A stretch of DNA of 64,000 nt from Sphingopyxis macrogoltabida (lineage in GTDB: Bacteria > Pseudomonadota > Alphaproteobacteria > Sphingomonadales > Sphingomonadaceae). The stretch is from contig NZ_CP009429.1 in NCBI RefSeq assembly GCF_001314325.1, positions 2,356,501 through 2,420,500 of the forward strand, written 5' to 3'. Made by a program: the position numbers and the translations under genes. The stretch's first letter is position 1. The number at the start of each line of letters is the position of its first letter. The notes below the pieces were generated by a model. That model ran no database searches and was not told the DNA's origin. It saw only the letters and a program-made list of their open reading frames with translations. Shown piece by piece: positions 8,375-16,910 of this stretch.

Positions 8375-11300
8375 TCAACCCGGCACATTGTCACGCTCAC
8401 GCGTCGGCGGATCGGCGTGGACGGCGTTGTAGGACACGACCCCGCGGACGAGGTTTTCGGCGACCAGCCACAGATAGTCATCGAACAGCTTATCGGGGAT
8501 CGATTCGATGCTGTGGATGCGGATTCCAATCCGCGCAGCCTCGATCCGGTTCTGCGCGACGATCAGGAAATGCCCCAGATAGCCGTGCACGCGGATGCCG
8601 AACGGATAGAGAGTGTCGGGCGCATCATCGGCGCGGCGGAGCAGGTTGCGCTCGATGCGCAGCGTCTCGACATTGCCCGCAAACAGCCCCGACGAGGTCT
8701 TGTGGACCGCCGAGGGTGGTCGCAGATAAATGGCATTGCCGTTGATCCGCACATTTTGCGCGGTCCGTGTCTCGTCGTCTTCGTGACTGACCCCGACATG
8801 GACGCCCTGCAGAAAGCCCTCGACCCGATTGTCGTCGACGATCACCTCGCCCAGCGTGCCGCCACCGCAAGTGATCGCCTGCCGTGCGGCCGCAGCGCGC
8901 GGCATCGCATTCTCCTCATACCAGCGCGCGATATTGCGATGACGCGCGCGCAGCCGGTTGTCGGTCGCCATGACATAGGCGACCGCCATCAGCCGCGTCT
9001 CGAACTCGGCGACGTCGTCGGGGTCGCTGTTCAGCGTATAGACGGTATCGTCGGCGAAAAGCGCCTGCCAGTCGGCCAGCGCGACAGGCGTCTCCAGGTT
9101 GATCGCGACATTGCCGTAAATCAGCCGGTCGCCCTCGACCTTCAGCGGTCCGGCCGCGGCGCGCGGCCGGCGTCCGGGCCGCGGCCGTTCGGCCACCTTC
9201 GCACCCACCGAAACCCCGCCCGGCAGCAACGCGCCGAGCAGCGCATCCTCGCGCGCCGCTTCAGACAGCGACACCGACCGCTTGCGGCTGAGCGCGGTAA
9301 AGCGGCGCAGCGTCGGCGTCGCGCTCGATTCATGGTCGCCCGCCCGCCGCGCGAGGCTTTCGACATGCGCGCTGATCGCCGCCGGGGTCGTGCCGCCGGT
9401 CAGGGGATTATTGGTCAGCAACGTGTCCCATTCGGCCTGCGGCAGCGACGAGACGAACTCGGCCTGGAAATCGCCGAACAGGAGGATGCGTCGATCATCG
9501 TCGACGATCCTGAGGTCGCGGTCGGCCGAGCGCACGTTGCGGACCAGTGCATGCGCGACGGCTTTCGCCCAAGCCTTGCTGTGGATCAGGCGATTGTCAT
9601 TCAGCTTGCTGCCGCGTCCGGCCGCGACCATCTCGTTCTGCGCAATGACCGTGCTGATGCAATCGGTGACCAATATGCCGTCCTGCAGATACCCGGTGAT
9701 CAGCCGGTTGCGCAGCACGCGCACCAGCCGGGCGGGGTTTTCGGGGTTGCCCGCAACGGTCAGGCAGGTGCGGCCGGTCGCCACGTCGCCGCCGCAGCGC
9801 AGCGTCATGTCACTGACATCGACGATCGGGCTGTTGCGGATCGTGATCGTGCCCTTGCGATGGCGCTCGTGATCGCGGATTTCCTCATACGCTTCCAGGT
9901 CGCCCTTCGGCGGCGTCGGCGCATGCGGCGTGTCGAGCGTCTCGACGCGCAGATTGTGCAGCGTCACGCTGGCAAAGCCGTCGAAGGTCAGCGCAGCCTC
10001 ACCCTTGCGCGCGATGATCCGCGTCCCGTCGCCGCCGCCCGACATGCGGACATGGCCCTTACCGTTCAGTTCGACGAACAGCGAAGTCGAAAAGGTACCG
10101 CGCTGGAAACAAATCGCGACATCCCTGCTGTAGTCGATAAAGCGCAGCGTCTCGACCCAGTCGCTCCCCTCCTCGATCACGAAAGTCGAACAACCGCCAT
10201 GCGCGCCGTCGGCATGAAAGCGCGCCGAAAAGACAATAGGCGGCGTGCCGGGATTCGGGCCGCCGACGAGGCTCGCACGGACCTGATGAATGTCGTCGGG
10301 CGCATCGGGGTCGATCGACCAGCTCAGTTCGGCGAGACCATCGGCGGTAGACTGCTCGAAATCGATCGAACGCGGCCCGGTGCCGTCGTCGAGCGCCCCG
10401 CGGTTGGCCGCCGGGCCAAGGAACTCCCATTTGACGCGCGCGCCGTTGACGGGCGTCTCGCCGCGCATCACCGCGACGCGCAGCTTTGCGGGGAGGGGCA
10501 CCAGGCCCGTCGCATTGGCCAGCGGCACGCTCTGCCCGTCGCCGCCGCGATAGAGCAGCGCGCGGTCCGTCAGCGTCGCGAGCGGGATGCGGCAGTCCTC
10601 GACCGTTCCCGCCTTGACGATGCCGAGCGGCGCGTAGCGGGTCAGCGGCCCGTGCGGTGTCTGCGCGACGGTGGCAAGGGCGCCGGTGTCCCATGCAATC
10701 GACCCGTCGGCGCGCACCGCGCAGGTCCAGTAATCGCCGCGCCGGAACTTTGCGCCGGCGCCGCCGGTCAACTGGATCGTCAGCCCGTCGCCAATCTCGA
10801 TGACCGCCGAATCGGTTCCGCCCGAAGCGAAAGCCGCCATCGCGGTGCCGACCATCGCGCCATTTGCGCCGGCCGGGATTGCGTCCCACAGGCGCAGGAA
10901 CCATTTCTTTTCGGCATTGGCGACGATCCCGGTCAGCGCGACGTCGCCCGGCGTCGGCTCGACCAGCGTCACGCTGTCGTCGGTGACCGACGCGATCTGG
11001 AACAGGCGCTCGGGCAGCGGCGTCGGCACGACGGCGAGGTCGTCGTGGATCGACACAATCTCCGCCCACGCCCCAGGCGCAAACCAGTTACGCGGGTCGA
11101 GCGACGGCGGCGACACCTCGATCCGCGCGCCGTTCACCGCCTTTACCGCGGCCATCAGGCTGGCGTTACGCCGCGACAGTTTGAGCCGCAGGCCGGCAAT
11201 GCCGAAGCGCGGGCCATCGGCGGTCTGCTGGACCGCGGTGCCGCCATGCACCTCGACGCGATAGAGAAGATTCTCCAGCCGCGTATAGCCGCCGCCCGGG

Positions 11301-11917
11301 GTCAGCGAGCAGGGATCGGTCGACCCGCCCCCGGTCTTCTTGATAAAGGCCAACTTGCCCGAAGAAGGCGCGACCATGTCGGTCCACGCCGTGTCGGACA
11401 TCAATGTCGAACAGGTCGCGTTGACCACTGCCGGGGTCAGCGGAAACACGTGCCAGTCGTTGACCGACCGGCCCGACGCCTGCGCATCGCCCAGCGCCGC
11501 ATCGGCCAGATTGCTGTCCTCCACGGGATCGACGTGCCGGACGAGCGCCTTCAGCACCATCGCCGCCGAAGTCGGCAGCGTCCCGGTGAAGGGGTGCGGC
11601 TGCGCGGCCAGCGTGCACGCCACCGGATTTTCGAGCCGCCAGCCGTCCAGATAGGCATCGCCCGCGCCGATCAGCGGCGCCGCCGGCGACCCCGCCAGAC
11701 TTATTCCGAACGCGCCCGTCCCCGCCGGGACCACCAGCCGCCCCGGCGACCCCATGATGTCGCGCGCCTCATGTTCGACCCGCGCGAGCAGCGTTTCGGC
11801 CTGCCCGTTGATGTCGGTATCGAGCAATACCTGTCCCTGCCGCGCCACGACGGCGCGCAATTCGCGGGCGTCGCGCTGCGGAATGCGCAGTCTCGTTGCG
11901 TCGCTGCGTATCGTCAT
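8375..11917 (-). CDS. eCIS DUF6519-like protein with right-handed beta-helix; candidate fibre or receptor-binding protein
   Basis: Protein of 1180 residues, last in the eCIS operon. The N-terminal ELRAVVARQGQVLLDTDING matches the opening of DUF6519-type proteins found in phage-tail-like clusters, which usually read QGRVQLDADWNE. The middle carries an Ig-like segment (AVMRGETPVNGARVKWEFLG). From about residue 580 onward there are beta-helix rungs with repeated Asn ladders, such as LVRVLRNRLITG, NVRINGNAIYL, LRIERNLLRRA and FLIVAQNRIEAA. Such solenoids are common in tail spikes that bind or cleave surface glycans. It starts inside the stop of the upstream gene (ATGA, 11914-11917). A receptor-binding role is an inference from fold and position. 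Confidence 0.75.
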   Translation of the reverse strand: MTIRSDATRLRIPQRDARELRAVVARQGQVLLDTDINGQAETLLARVEHEARDIMGSPGRLVVPAGTGAFGISLAGSPAAPLIGAGDAYLDGWRLENPVACTLAAQPHPFTGTLPTSAAMVLKALVRHVDPVEDSNLADAALGDAQASGRSVNDWHVFPLTPAVVNATCSTLMSDTAWTDMVAPSSGKLAFIKKTGGGSTDPCSLTPGGGYTRLENLLYRVEVHGGTAVQQTADGPRFGIAGLRLKLSRRNASLMAAVKAVNGARIEVSPPSLDPRNWFAPGAWAEIVSIHDDLAVVPTPLPERLFQIASVTDDSVTLVEPTPGDVALTGIVANAEKKWFLRLWDAIPAGANGAMVGTAMAAFASGGTDSAVIEIGDGLTIQLTGGAGAKFRRGDYWTCAVRADGSIAWDTGALATVAQTPHGPLTRYAPLGIVKAGTVEDCRIPLATLTDRALLYRGGDGQSVPLANATGLVPLPAKLRVAVMRGETPVNGARVKWEFLGPAANRGALDDGTGPRSIDFEQSTADGLAELSWSIDPDAPDDIHQVRASLVGGPNPGTPPIVFSARFHADGAHGGCSTFVIEEGSDWVETLRFIDYSRDVAICFQRGTFSTSLFVELNGKGHVRMSGGGDGTRIIARKGEAALTFDGFASVTLHNLRVETLDTPHAPTPPKGDLEAYEEIRDHERHRKGTITIRNSPIVDVSDMTLRCGGDVATGRTCLTVAGNPENPARLVRVLRNRLITGYLQDGILVTDCISTVIAQNEMVAAGRGSKLNDNRLIHSKAWAKAVAHALVRNVRSADRDLRIVDDDRRILLFGDFQAEFVSSLPQAEWDTLLTNNPLTGGTTPAAISAHVESLARRAGDHESSATPTLRRFTALSRKRSVSLSEAAREDALLGALLPGGVSVGAKVAERPRPGRRPRAAAGPLKVEGDRLIYGNVAINLETPVALADWQALFADDTVYTLNSDPDDVAEFETRLMAVAYVMATDNRLRARHRNIARWYEENAMPRAAAARQAITCGGGTLGEVIVDDNRVEGFLQGVHVGVSHEDDETRTAQNVRINGNAIYLRPPSAVHKTSSGLFAGNVETLRIERNLLRRADDAPDTLYPFGIRVHGYLGHFLIVAQNRIEAARIGIRIHSIESIPDKLFDDYLWLVAENLVRGVVSYNAVHADPPTRERDNVPG

Positions 11918-14319
11918 GGCCGGTTCCTTCGCATGCTGACCGCGCTGGAGCGCGTGTCGTCGATCAGTCCGGCTTCGTTGCCGAACGGGAGATAGTCGTC
12001 GAAAAGGCTGCGCACATTACCCATCCGCAGTGTCGCGGCGGCGCGCGAGAAGGCGCCCATTTCGCTGTCGCCCTCGCCGCCGCGCGCGATCGCGTCACCC
12101 GTCATCGGGTGCAGCATCGCCAGCGTTGGTTCCGAAAGCGCGGTGTCGAGCAGCGTCGGCTGGACGCCCAGCCGTACCGTCGCCTTTTCGGCATCGGTCA
12201 GCCCCGCGCTCTTACGTTCGGCCGCCGCCGCAAGCGCTAGATCGGGCTGGCAGCGAAAGCGGCGCGGCAAGGAACTGTCGTCGGCGATCCAGCTATACCG
12301 GACACATCCCGCCTGCGTCCGCTGCGCCGTCACCGGGCCCATGAACAGGCAATTGGTCGCTTCGATCGATTTGACCGCGGCCGATCCGATCAAGGTCATG
12401 TTGCGCCAGTCGGCATCGACCCCGTCGGCGTCGATCGTCAGGCCCGCCAGACCGTCCGCCGCGACGATGGTATCGCGGATGACCAGCCCGCCGCCTTCGC
12501 TGCCGTCGAGCTTCACCGGGCCGGTGATGCTGTCGGCGATTTCGACCCGCCCGCCCGCAAGCGGTCCGGTCGAAGCGAGCGCGGTCGCGCCCGGCGCCCG
12601 CAGCGTGCAATGGCGCACAGCAAGGTCGGCGACCGCGCTGTCCTCGAGCGCCAGTCCCGCGGTCAGGATCAGCCCGTCGAGCACCAACCGCCCTCCGCCC
12701 GCCGCCTGTGCCTCGGCCTTCAGCGGCGCATCGATTGCGAACTGCCGCGCTTGCCGCACCAGATAGCCCAGCCGCGCGGTGTCGACCGCAATGTCGGGAC
12801 GAACCTGCGGGCTCACCCAGCGCGCTGCGACGATATGGAGTTCGCTGCCCGCCACCAGCCTCGCGGTCAGCCCCGCGCCGCCCTCGCGCCCGCAGGTCCT
12901 CAGCACGATAAAGCCGCGCTTGCCGCTCCGGTCCTGGCTGTTCCACGCCGCGAGCGCGTCGGCCAGCGTCGCCGCGATCTGCACGCCTGCGGGTGGCGGA
13001 TCGTCCGACGCACCGACCAGCCAGACGACAATGCTGCCCTGCGGGCTGTCGATCAGTTCGAAAGGCACGTCGGCGGCGTTGCGGTCGTGCGGTCCCGCCC
13101 CCGTTTCGCGCCCGATGCCCGCGGCATGGGCGATCCGCACCGCCTCGACTGCCACGCCATCGGCGACGATCAACCGTCCGGTGACCGGATCGAAGCCGCA
13201 GTCTATCGGGCTCGTCCCATTGTGCTGCACCGGCGCCGTCGGTCCGTTGGTGTACCAGCGATGCGCCCGCGTCGCCGCGGTGCGGACCGTCGGGTCGGCG
13301 GGTGGCGCATCGAGGTTCGCGATCAATATCCGTTCGGGTGGCACGCGCGTATAGCGCATCGTGCCCGACACGGTGCGCCCGAGATAGATAGCGAAGGGCC
13401 GCGAGAGCCCATCGAACCACGGCGAGTCATCGAGCCGCGCCGGACGCCCTTCGAGCGCGCTTTCGCGCAGTTCCTCGGTCTCCAGATGCAGCGGCAACCG
13501 CTTAAGGCGATCGGCAAGATCGCTCTCGACCACCCGTCCCTCGGCATCCTGCGAGCGGCGATCGGGGTTGAACAGGCGCAGCACTTCGCCCTCCACCGGG
13601 GCAAGCTGATAATAGCCCGCGCGCACCTGCCCGCCGATCCGCCACGGCCGCGCCGGCGGCACTCCGGCGAGGTCGGCCTCGCTGAACGGCCCCACTCCGG
13701 TCGGCCCCGCAAATTCGGGCGCGACGGGCCGCAACAGGTGGACGCCGACGTTCGGCACATGATGGCGCCCGCCCGCGCGCGCGATCGAACGGACATCGAC
13801 CAACCGCGCCAGCCGGTCGAACGCGGTCGCCGTCGCCGCCGCCGTTCCGCCCGCGACCGGCGCCGCCAGCGCGGGGCGCTCGGGACGGATATCGGCCATA
13901 TGCGCCAGCCGCGCGAGCCGCGCATAATATTCGACCGCCGCGGCGCCGAAGCCGCCGGCGTCGCTCGCCAGTGCCTCCAATACCCGCGCCGTGCCCTTGC
14001 CGCGGCGGTAGCGCAGCGTGTTGGCGATATAGGCGCGCATGCTTTGCCCCGTACCCTCCGGCAACGGCTGCAGCGGTTCGGCGGCGATCAGCGCGGCCAG
14101 ATCGGCGAGCATCGCCTCGGGCGCGGTCTCGGCGAACATCCCGTCGTAGAGCGTGTCGATTTCGGCATCGACCTCAGCGAACCCGCCCGCGAGTATCTGC
14201 AGCAACGCGAGCAGCGGATAGCCTTCGGCGGCATCGGCGGCGCGGATATGCGCGGGCAGCAAGTCGAACAGCCGGTCGCGTTGGGCTTCGATCCGCGCGC
14301 TGGTGACGATCGCGGTCAT
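11914..14319 (-). CDS. eCIS tail protein I (gpI)-like baseplate protein with beta-helix C-terminus
   Basis: Protein of 801 residues. Residues 1-200 resemble phage P2 gpI and its eCIS counterparts: RLFDLLPAHIRAADAAEG, LLALLQILAGGFAEVDAEID, LYDGMFAETAPEAMLADLAAL and YRRGKGTARVLEALASD. GpI links the baseplate wedge to fibres. The C-terminal third, from about residue 540, is a beta-solenoid (LVLDGLILTAGLALEDSAVA, GLVIRDTIVAADG, ATNCLFMGPVTA). The start at 14319 is preferred over the more upstream ATG at 14790 because homology begins here and it makes the same ATGA overlap as its neighbours. With the following gene it gives two adjacent beta-helix proteins at the distal end of the particle. Confidence 0.8.
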   Translation of the reverse strand: MTAIVTSARIEAQRDRLFDLLPAHIRAADAAEGYPLLALLQILAGGFAEVDAEIDTLYDGMFAETAPEAMLADLAALIAAEPLQPLPEGTGQSMRAYIANTLRYRRGKGTARVLEALASDAGGFGAAAVEYYARLARLAHMADIRPERPALAAPVAGGTAAATATAFDRLARLVDVRSIARAGGRHHVPNVGVHLLRPVAPEFAGPTGVGPFSEADLAGVPPARPWRIGGQVRAGYYQLAPVEGEVLRLFNPDRRSQDAEGRVVESDLADRLKRLPLHLETEELRESALEGRPARLDDSPWFDGLSRPFAIYLGRTVSGTMRYTRVPPERILIANLDAPPADPTVRTAATRAHRWYTNGPTAPVQHNGTSPIDCGFDPVTGRLIVADGVAVEAVRIAHAAGIGRETGAGPHDRNAADVPFELIDSPQGSIVVWLVGASDDPPPAGVQIAATLADALAAWNSQDRSGKRGFIVLRTCGREGGAGLTARLVAGSELHIVAARWVSPQVRPDIAVDTARLGYLVRQARQFAIDAPLKAEAQAAGGGRLVLDGLILTAGLALEDSAVADLAVRHCTLRAPGATALASTGPLAGGRVEIADSITGPVKLDGSEGGGLVIRDTIVAADGLAGLTIDADGVDADWRNMTLIGSAAVKSIEATNCLFMGPVTAQRTQAGCVRYSWIADDSSLPRRFRCQPDLALAAAAERKSAGLTDAEKATVRLGVQPTLLDTALSEPTLAMLHPMTGDAIARGGEGDSEMGAFSRAAATLRMGNVRSLFDDYLPFGNEAGLIDDTRSSAVSMRRNRP

Positions 14320-16910
14320 GGCGCCAGCTCCTCGAACGCGACATCTTCGGCGCGCACCGCGAGCAGGCCCGCACGCTGGACATCTCCTGTCGCCTGATCG
14401 ACCGACGGCGCCGGACAGAGCAGCCGCCCCTCGCTTTCGGCGGGTTGCCCGCTGCCGAGCGTGAACAGGCGGAGCTGCGCCGCGATCACGCCCTCGACCG
14501 CCTGCGCCTCGGCCAGTATCTCGCTGCGGTGCAGCCCGCGCGCGAACGGCCGCCGCGCCGCCCCGAAACGGTCGGCGAGACGGGCGCGCACGGCCACCTC
14601 GACATCGGCGCGGACAAGATCGGGATCGACTGCCAGCGCGAGGCGGATCGACGGGTGCAGCAGGTCGAATCCCTCGATCCGGACCTGCCGGCCCGGCACG
14701 GCGACGCGTTTCAGTTCGGCATCGAGTCCGGTCACGATGTCCGACCCCGCCGACGGCGGCAGCAGGTCGCTGGTCGCGATGGTCAGGCACACGAAGGAAC
14801 GCATGCCGAGATAGAGTTCGGTTGCCAGTGCCTTGCCGACGCCGCGATAGCTCGCCGCGAAAGCTTCATGGTCCGACAGGCTGACGACGCGGTCGAGCGT
14901 GCGCACCGATTGCGGCGCCGCGCGGCGCAAGGCATCGATATCCTCGGGCTCGCTGCCGCCTTCGGCGCGCACCGGATTATCGATGGCGCCGATTCCGGGC
15001 ACCGGCACCATCGCCATCGTCAGCCGTCCGGCGCCGAGATTGCCCGCTTTCCCTGCCCCGGTGCGATAGAGAGCGGTGACATTGTGCAGCCCGGTCGGCA
15101 GCCGTCCCGCGAACTGAAGCGTCGCCGCCCCTTCGCCGTCGAGGCGCAGCGTATAGACACGCTCGTCCTCGCCGCGATCGGCCAGCGTCGGCACGTCGCG
15201 ATACGCCCGCCCCGCGACCCGCGTCTCGATCGCGGGAGCATAGCCGCGCGGCGTCGCCGCGGGAACGTGGCTGAGCGGCTTCGCCTTCAACGCAAAGCGC
15301 TGGTTCCGCTTCGCCGCGTCGCCCGAACCGATGATCTCGGCGCCGTGTACGGGCGTCTCGCCGTGCGACGCCCCGATGCTGTTGCCGAGCACGCGCAAGG
15401 TGGTCGAGCGGAAGCGCGCGGTCACCGGGCGTTCGAAACGCAGTGTCGTGCGCTTGTTCGCGACGGTCGCCCCGGCGACCGTCGCCACTTCGCTGATCCG
15501 CTCGCCGTCGCCGCCCCATTTCTCCCCGGTCAGCACGACCCGTCGCCCCGGCGGCAAGTCCGCAACCCCGGCAAGTTCGAGCGTGTCGCCCGGATCGGGC
15601 AATTCCCGATCGACCGGCGGACAATAGAGTTTGAGCGACTCGGTCTCGATCGCAATCGCCAGCGAACGGACGAGATGGGCGAGTCCGGAATCCTTGCCGG
15701 GGTCGAGTTCGACCTTGTCGAGCGTGATCTGGCTGATCTTCGCCGACAACAGGAAATCGGCTCGGGCGCGTTCCTCGACATGCTCGATCAACGCCATTGT
15801 CTCGCGCGGCGTGTCGCCGTCGATCATCACATATTCGGGCGGCGTCAGCAGGCACACCCGCCCCATGACCGCGGCCGGATACACGGCATCGAGATCGATC
15901 TTGCGGCACTCCTCGCTCTTCTTCGCCGCGAAATCGCCCGCGGTGCCGACCAGGAAATTCGCCCATTCGGTGACCAGATCGGGCTGGCATCGCTTCCCCC
16001 AATCCTCGGCGGATACGCTGTCCGGCCGCGCCCCGAACGCGCATTTGATCTCGTCGGTCATGGCGCGAATGTCGGGAGCCGTAGCGCCGAAGGGCGATGC
16101 CGGCTGGGCCAGCAGGATGACGCGCCCGGCACCGGCCTGCGCGGCGTCGCCGCTGCCTTCGATCGTCCGCCGCTGCGCGAGGCGAAAGCGCGTGAAGGGC
16201 GCGCCGTCGACCGCGGGATCCGATATCCGTTCGACGCTGCGGATGCGTCCGACGCGCCATTGCCGGGGGTCGCCGGCATCGTCGGTCAGCGGCGCCGCGA
16301 TCAGGTCGCCGACTTTCGCCGCGGTCGCAACGCCTTCGACGCACAGCACCCGCGTGTCGGTCGCCACCGGCTCGGTCGGGCCGTGCGGACGCAGCGCATT
16401 CCAAGCGGCCCGCGCCGTGAATTCGGCGTCGGTCTCGAATATCTGCGGCAGTTCGTCCTGCCCCGGCACCGACGCGATCTTGCTGCCCTTCGCGATCCGC
16501 ACCGCCTCCGGTGCGCCCGGAGTCGTGTCGACGGTGAAGGCCAGCGTCGTCGTCGCCGACAGCGCGGGGCGCGGCACATAGCCGATCAGCCCCGCCAGCC
16601 GGACGAGCGCATCGCGGTCGGCGCCCGCGAGGATCGAGCCGTCGGCGGCGAGCCGCGCGCCATACCATGAGAGGATATGCAGGCTCGCCGCCTGCGCATC
16701 GATCAGCGCGATCGCCGGATCGTCCGCCGCGCGCGTTGTCAAGCCGGCGAGCGGCCGCACCGCGTCGATCCGCGCGCCCGCGATGCTGCGCAGCATCCGG
16801 TCGCGGATCGCGGCGTGGCGGAAGTGGAAGGCGTCGCCGACGGGCGCGCGCGGCACCGCGCCTTCGCCGCCGCAGCTTGCGCAGGTGCCGCAACCGCAGG
16901 GAGTGCTCAT
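14316..16910 (-). CDS. eCIS baseplate J/gp47-like protein 2 with Cys-rich N-terminus
   Basis: Protein of 864 residues similar to phage baseplate J proteins and to the larger baseplate subunits of the Afp/PVC family (Afp12/Pvc12 role inferred). It has GAPEAVRIAKGSKIASVPGQ, where J proteins put their first conserved strand. Near the C-terminus RRAAPQSVRTLDRVVSLSDH is a hallmark of the family. The C-terminal ~80 residues continue with the usual RSEILAEAQAVEGV. The first 14 residues contain four cysteines (C5, C7, C10, C13), suggesting a metal site or disulfides. Start 16910 is chosen by the ATGA overlap with the upstream J gene; the open frame continues further upstream without homology. Confidence 0.82.
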   Translation of the reverse strand: MSTPCGCGTCASCGGEGAVPRAPVGDAFHFRHAAIRDRMLRSIAGARIDAVRPLAGLTTRAADDPAIALIDAQAASLHILSWYGARLAADGSILAGADRDALVRLAGLIGYVPRPALSATTTLAFTVDTTPGAPEAVRIAKGSKIASVPGQDELPQIFETDAEFTARAAWNALRPHGPTEPVATDTRVLCVEGVATAAKVGDLIAAPLTDDAGDPRQWRVGRIRSVERISDPAVDGAPFTRFRLAQRRTIEGSGDAAQAGAGRVILLAQPASPFGATAPDIRAMTDEIKCAFGARPDSVSAEDWGKRCQPDLVTEWANFLVGTAGDFAAKKSEECRKIDLDAVYPAAVMGRVCLLTPPEYVMIDGDTPRETMALIEHVEERARADFLLSAKISQITLDKVELDPGKDSGLAHLVRSLAIAIETESLKLYCPPVDRELPDPGDTLELAGVADLPPGRRVVLTGEKWGGDGERISEVATVAGATVANKRTTLRFERPVTARFRSTTLRVLGNSIGASHGETPVHGAEIIGSGDAAKRNQRFALKAKPLSHVPAATPRGYAPAIETRVAGRAYRDVPTLADRGEDERVYTLRLDGEGAATLQFAGRLPTGLHNVTALYRTGAGKAGNLGAGRLTMAMVPVPGIGAIDNPVRAEGGSEPEDIDALRRAAPQSVRTLDRVVSLSDHEAFAASYRGVGKALATELYLGMRSFVCLTIATSDLLPPSAGSDIVTGLDAELKRVAVPGRQVRIEGFDLLHPSIRLALAVDPDLVRADVEVAVRARLADRFGAARRPFARGLHRSEILAEAQAVEGVIAAQLRLFTLGSGQPAESEGRLLCPAPSVDQATGDVQRAGLLAVRAEDVAFEELAP

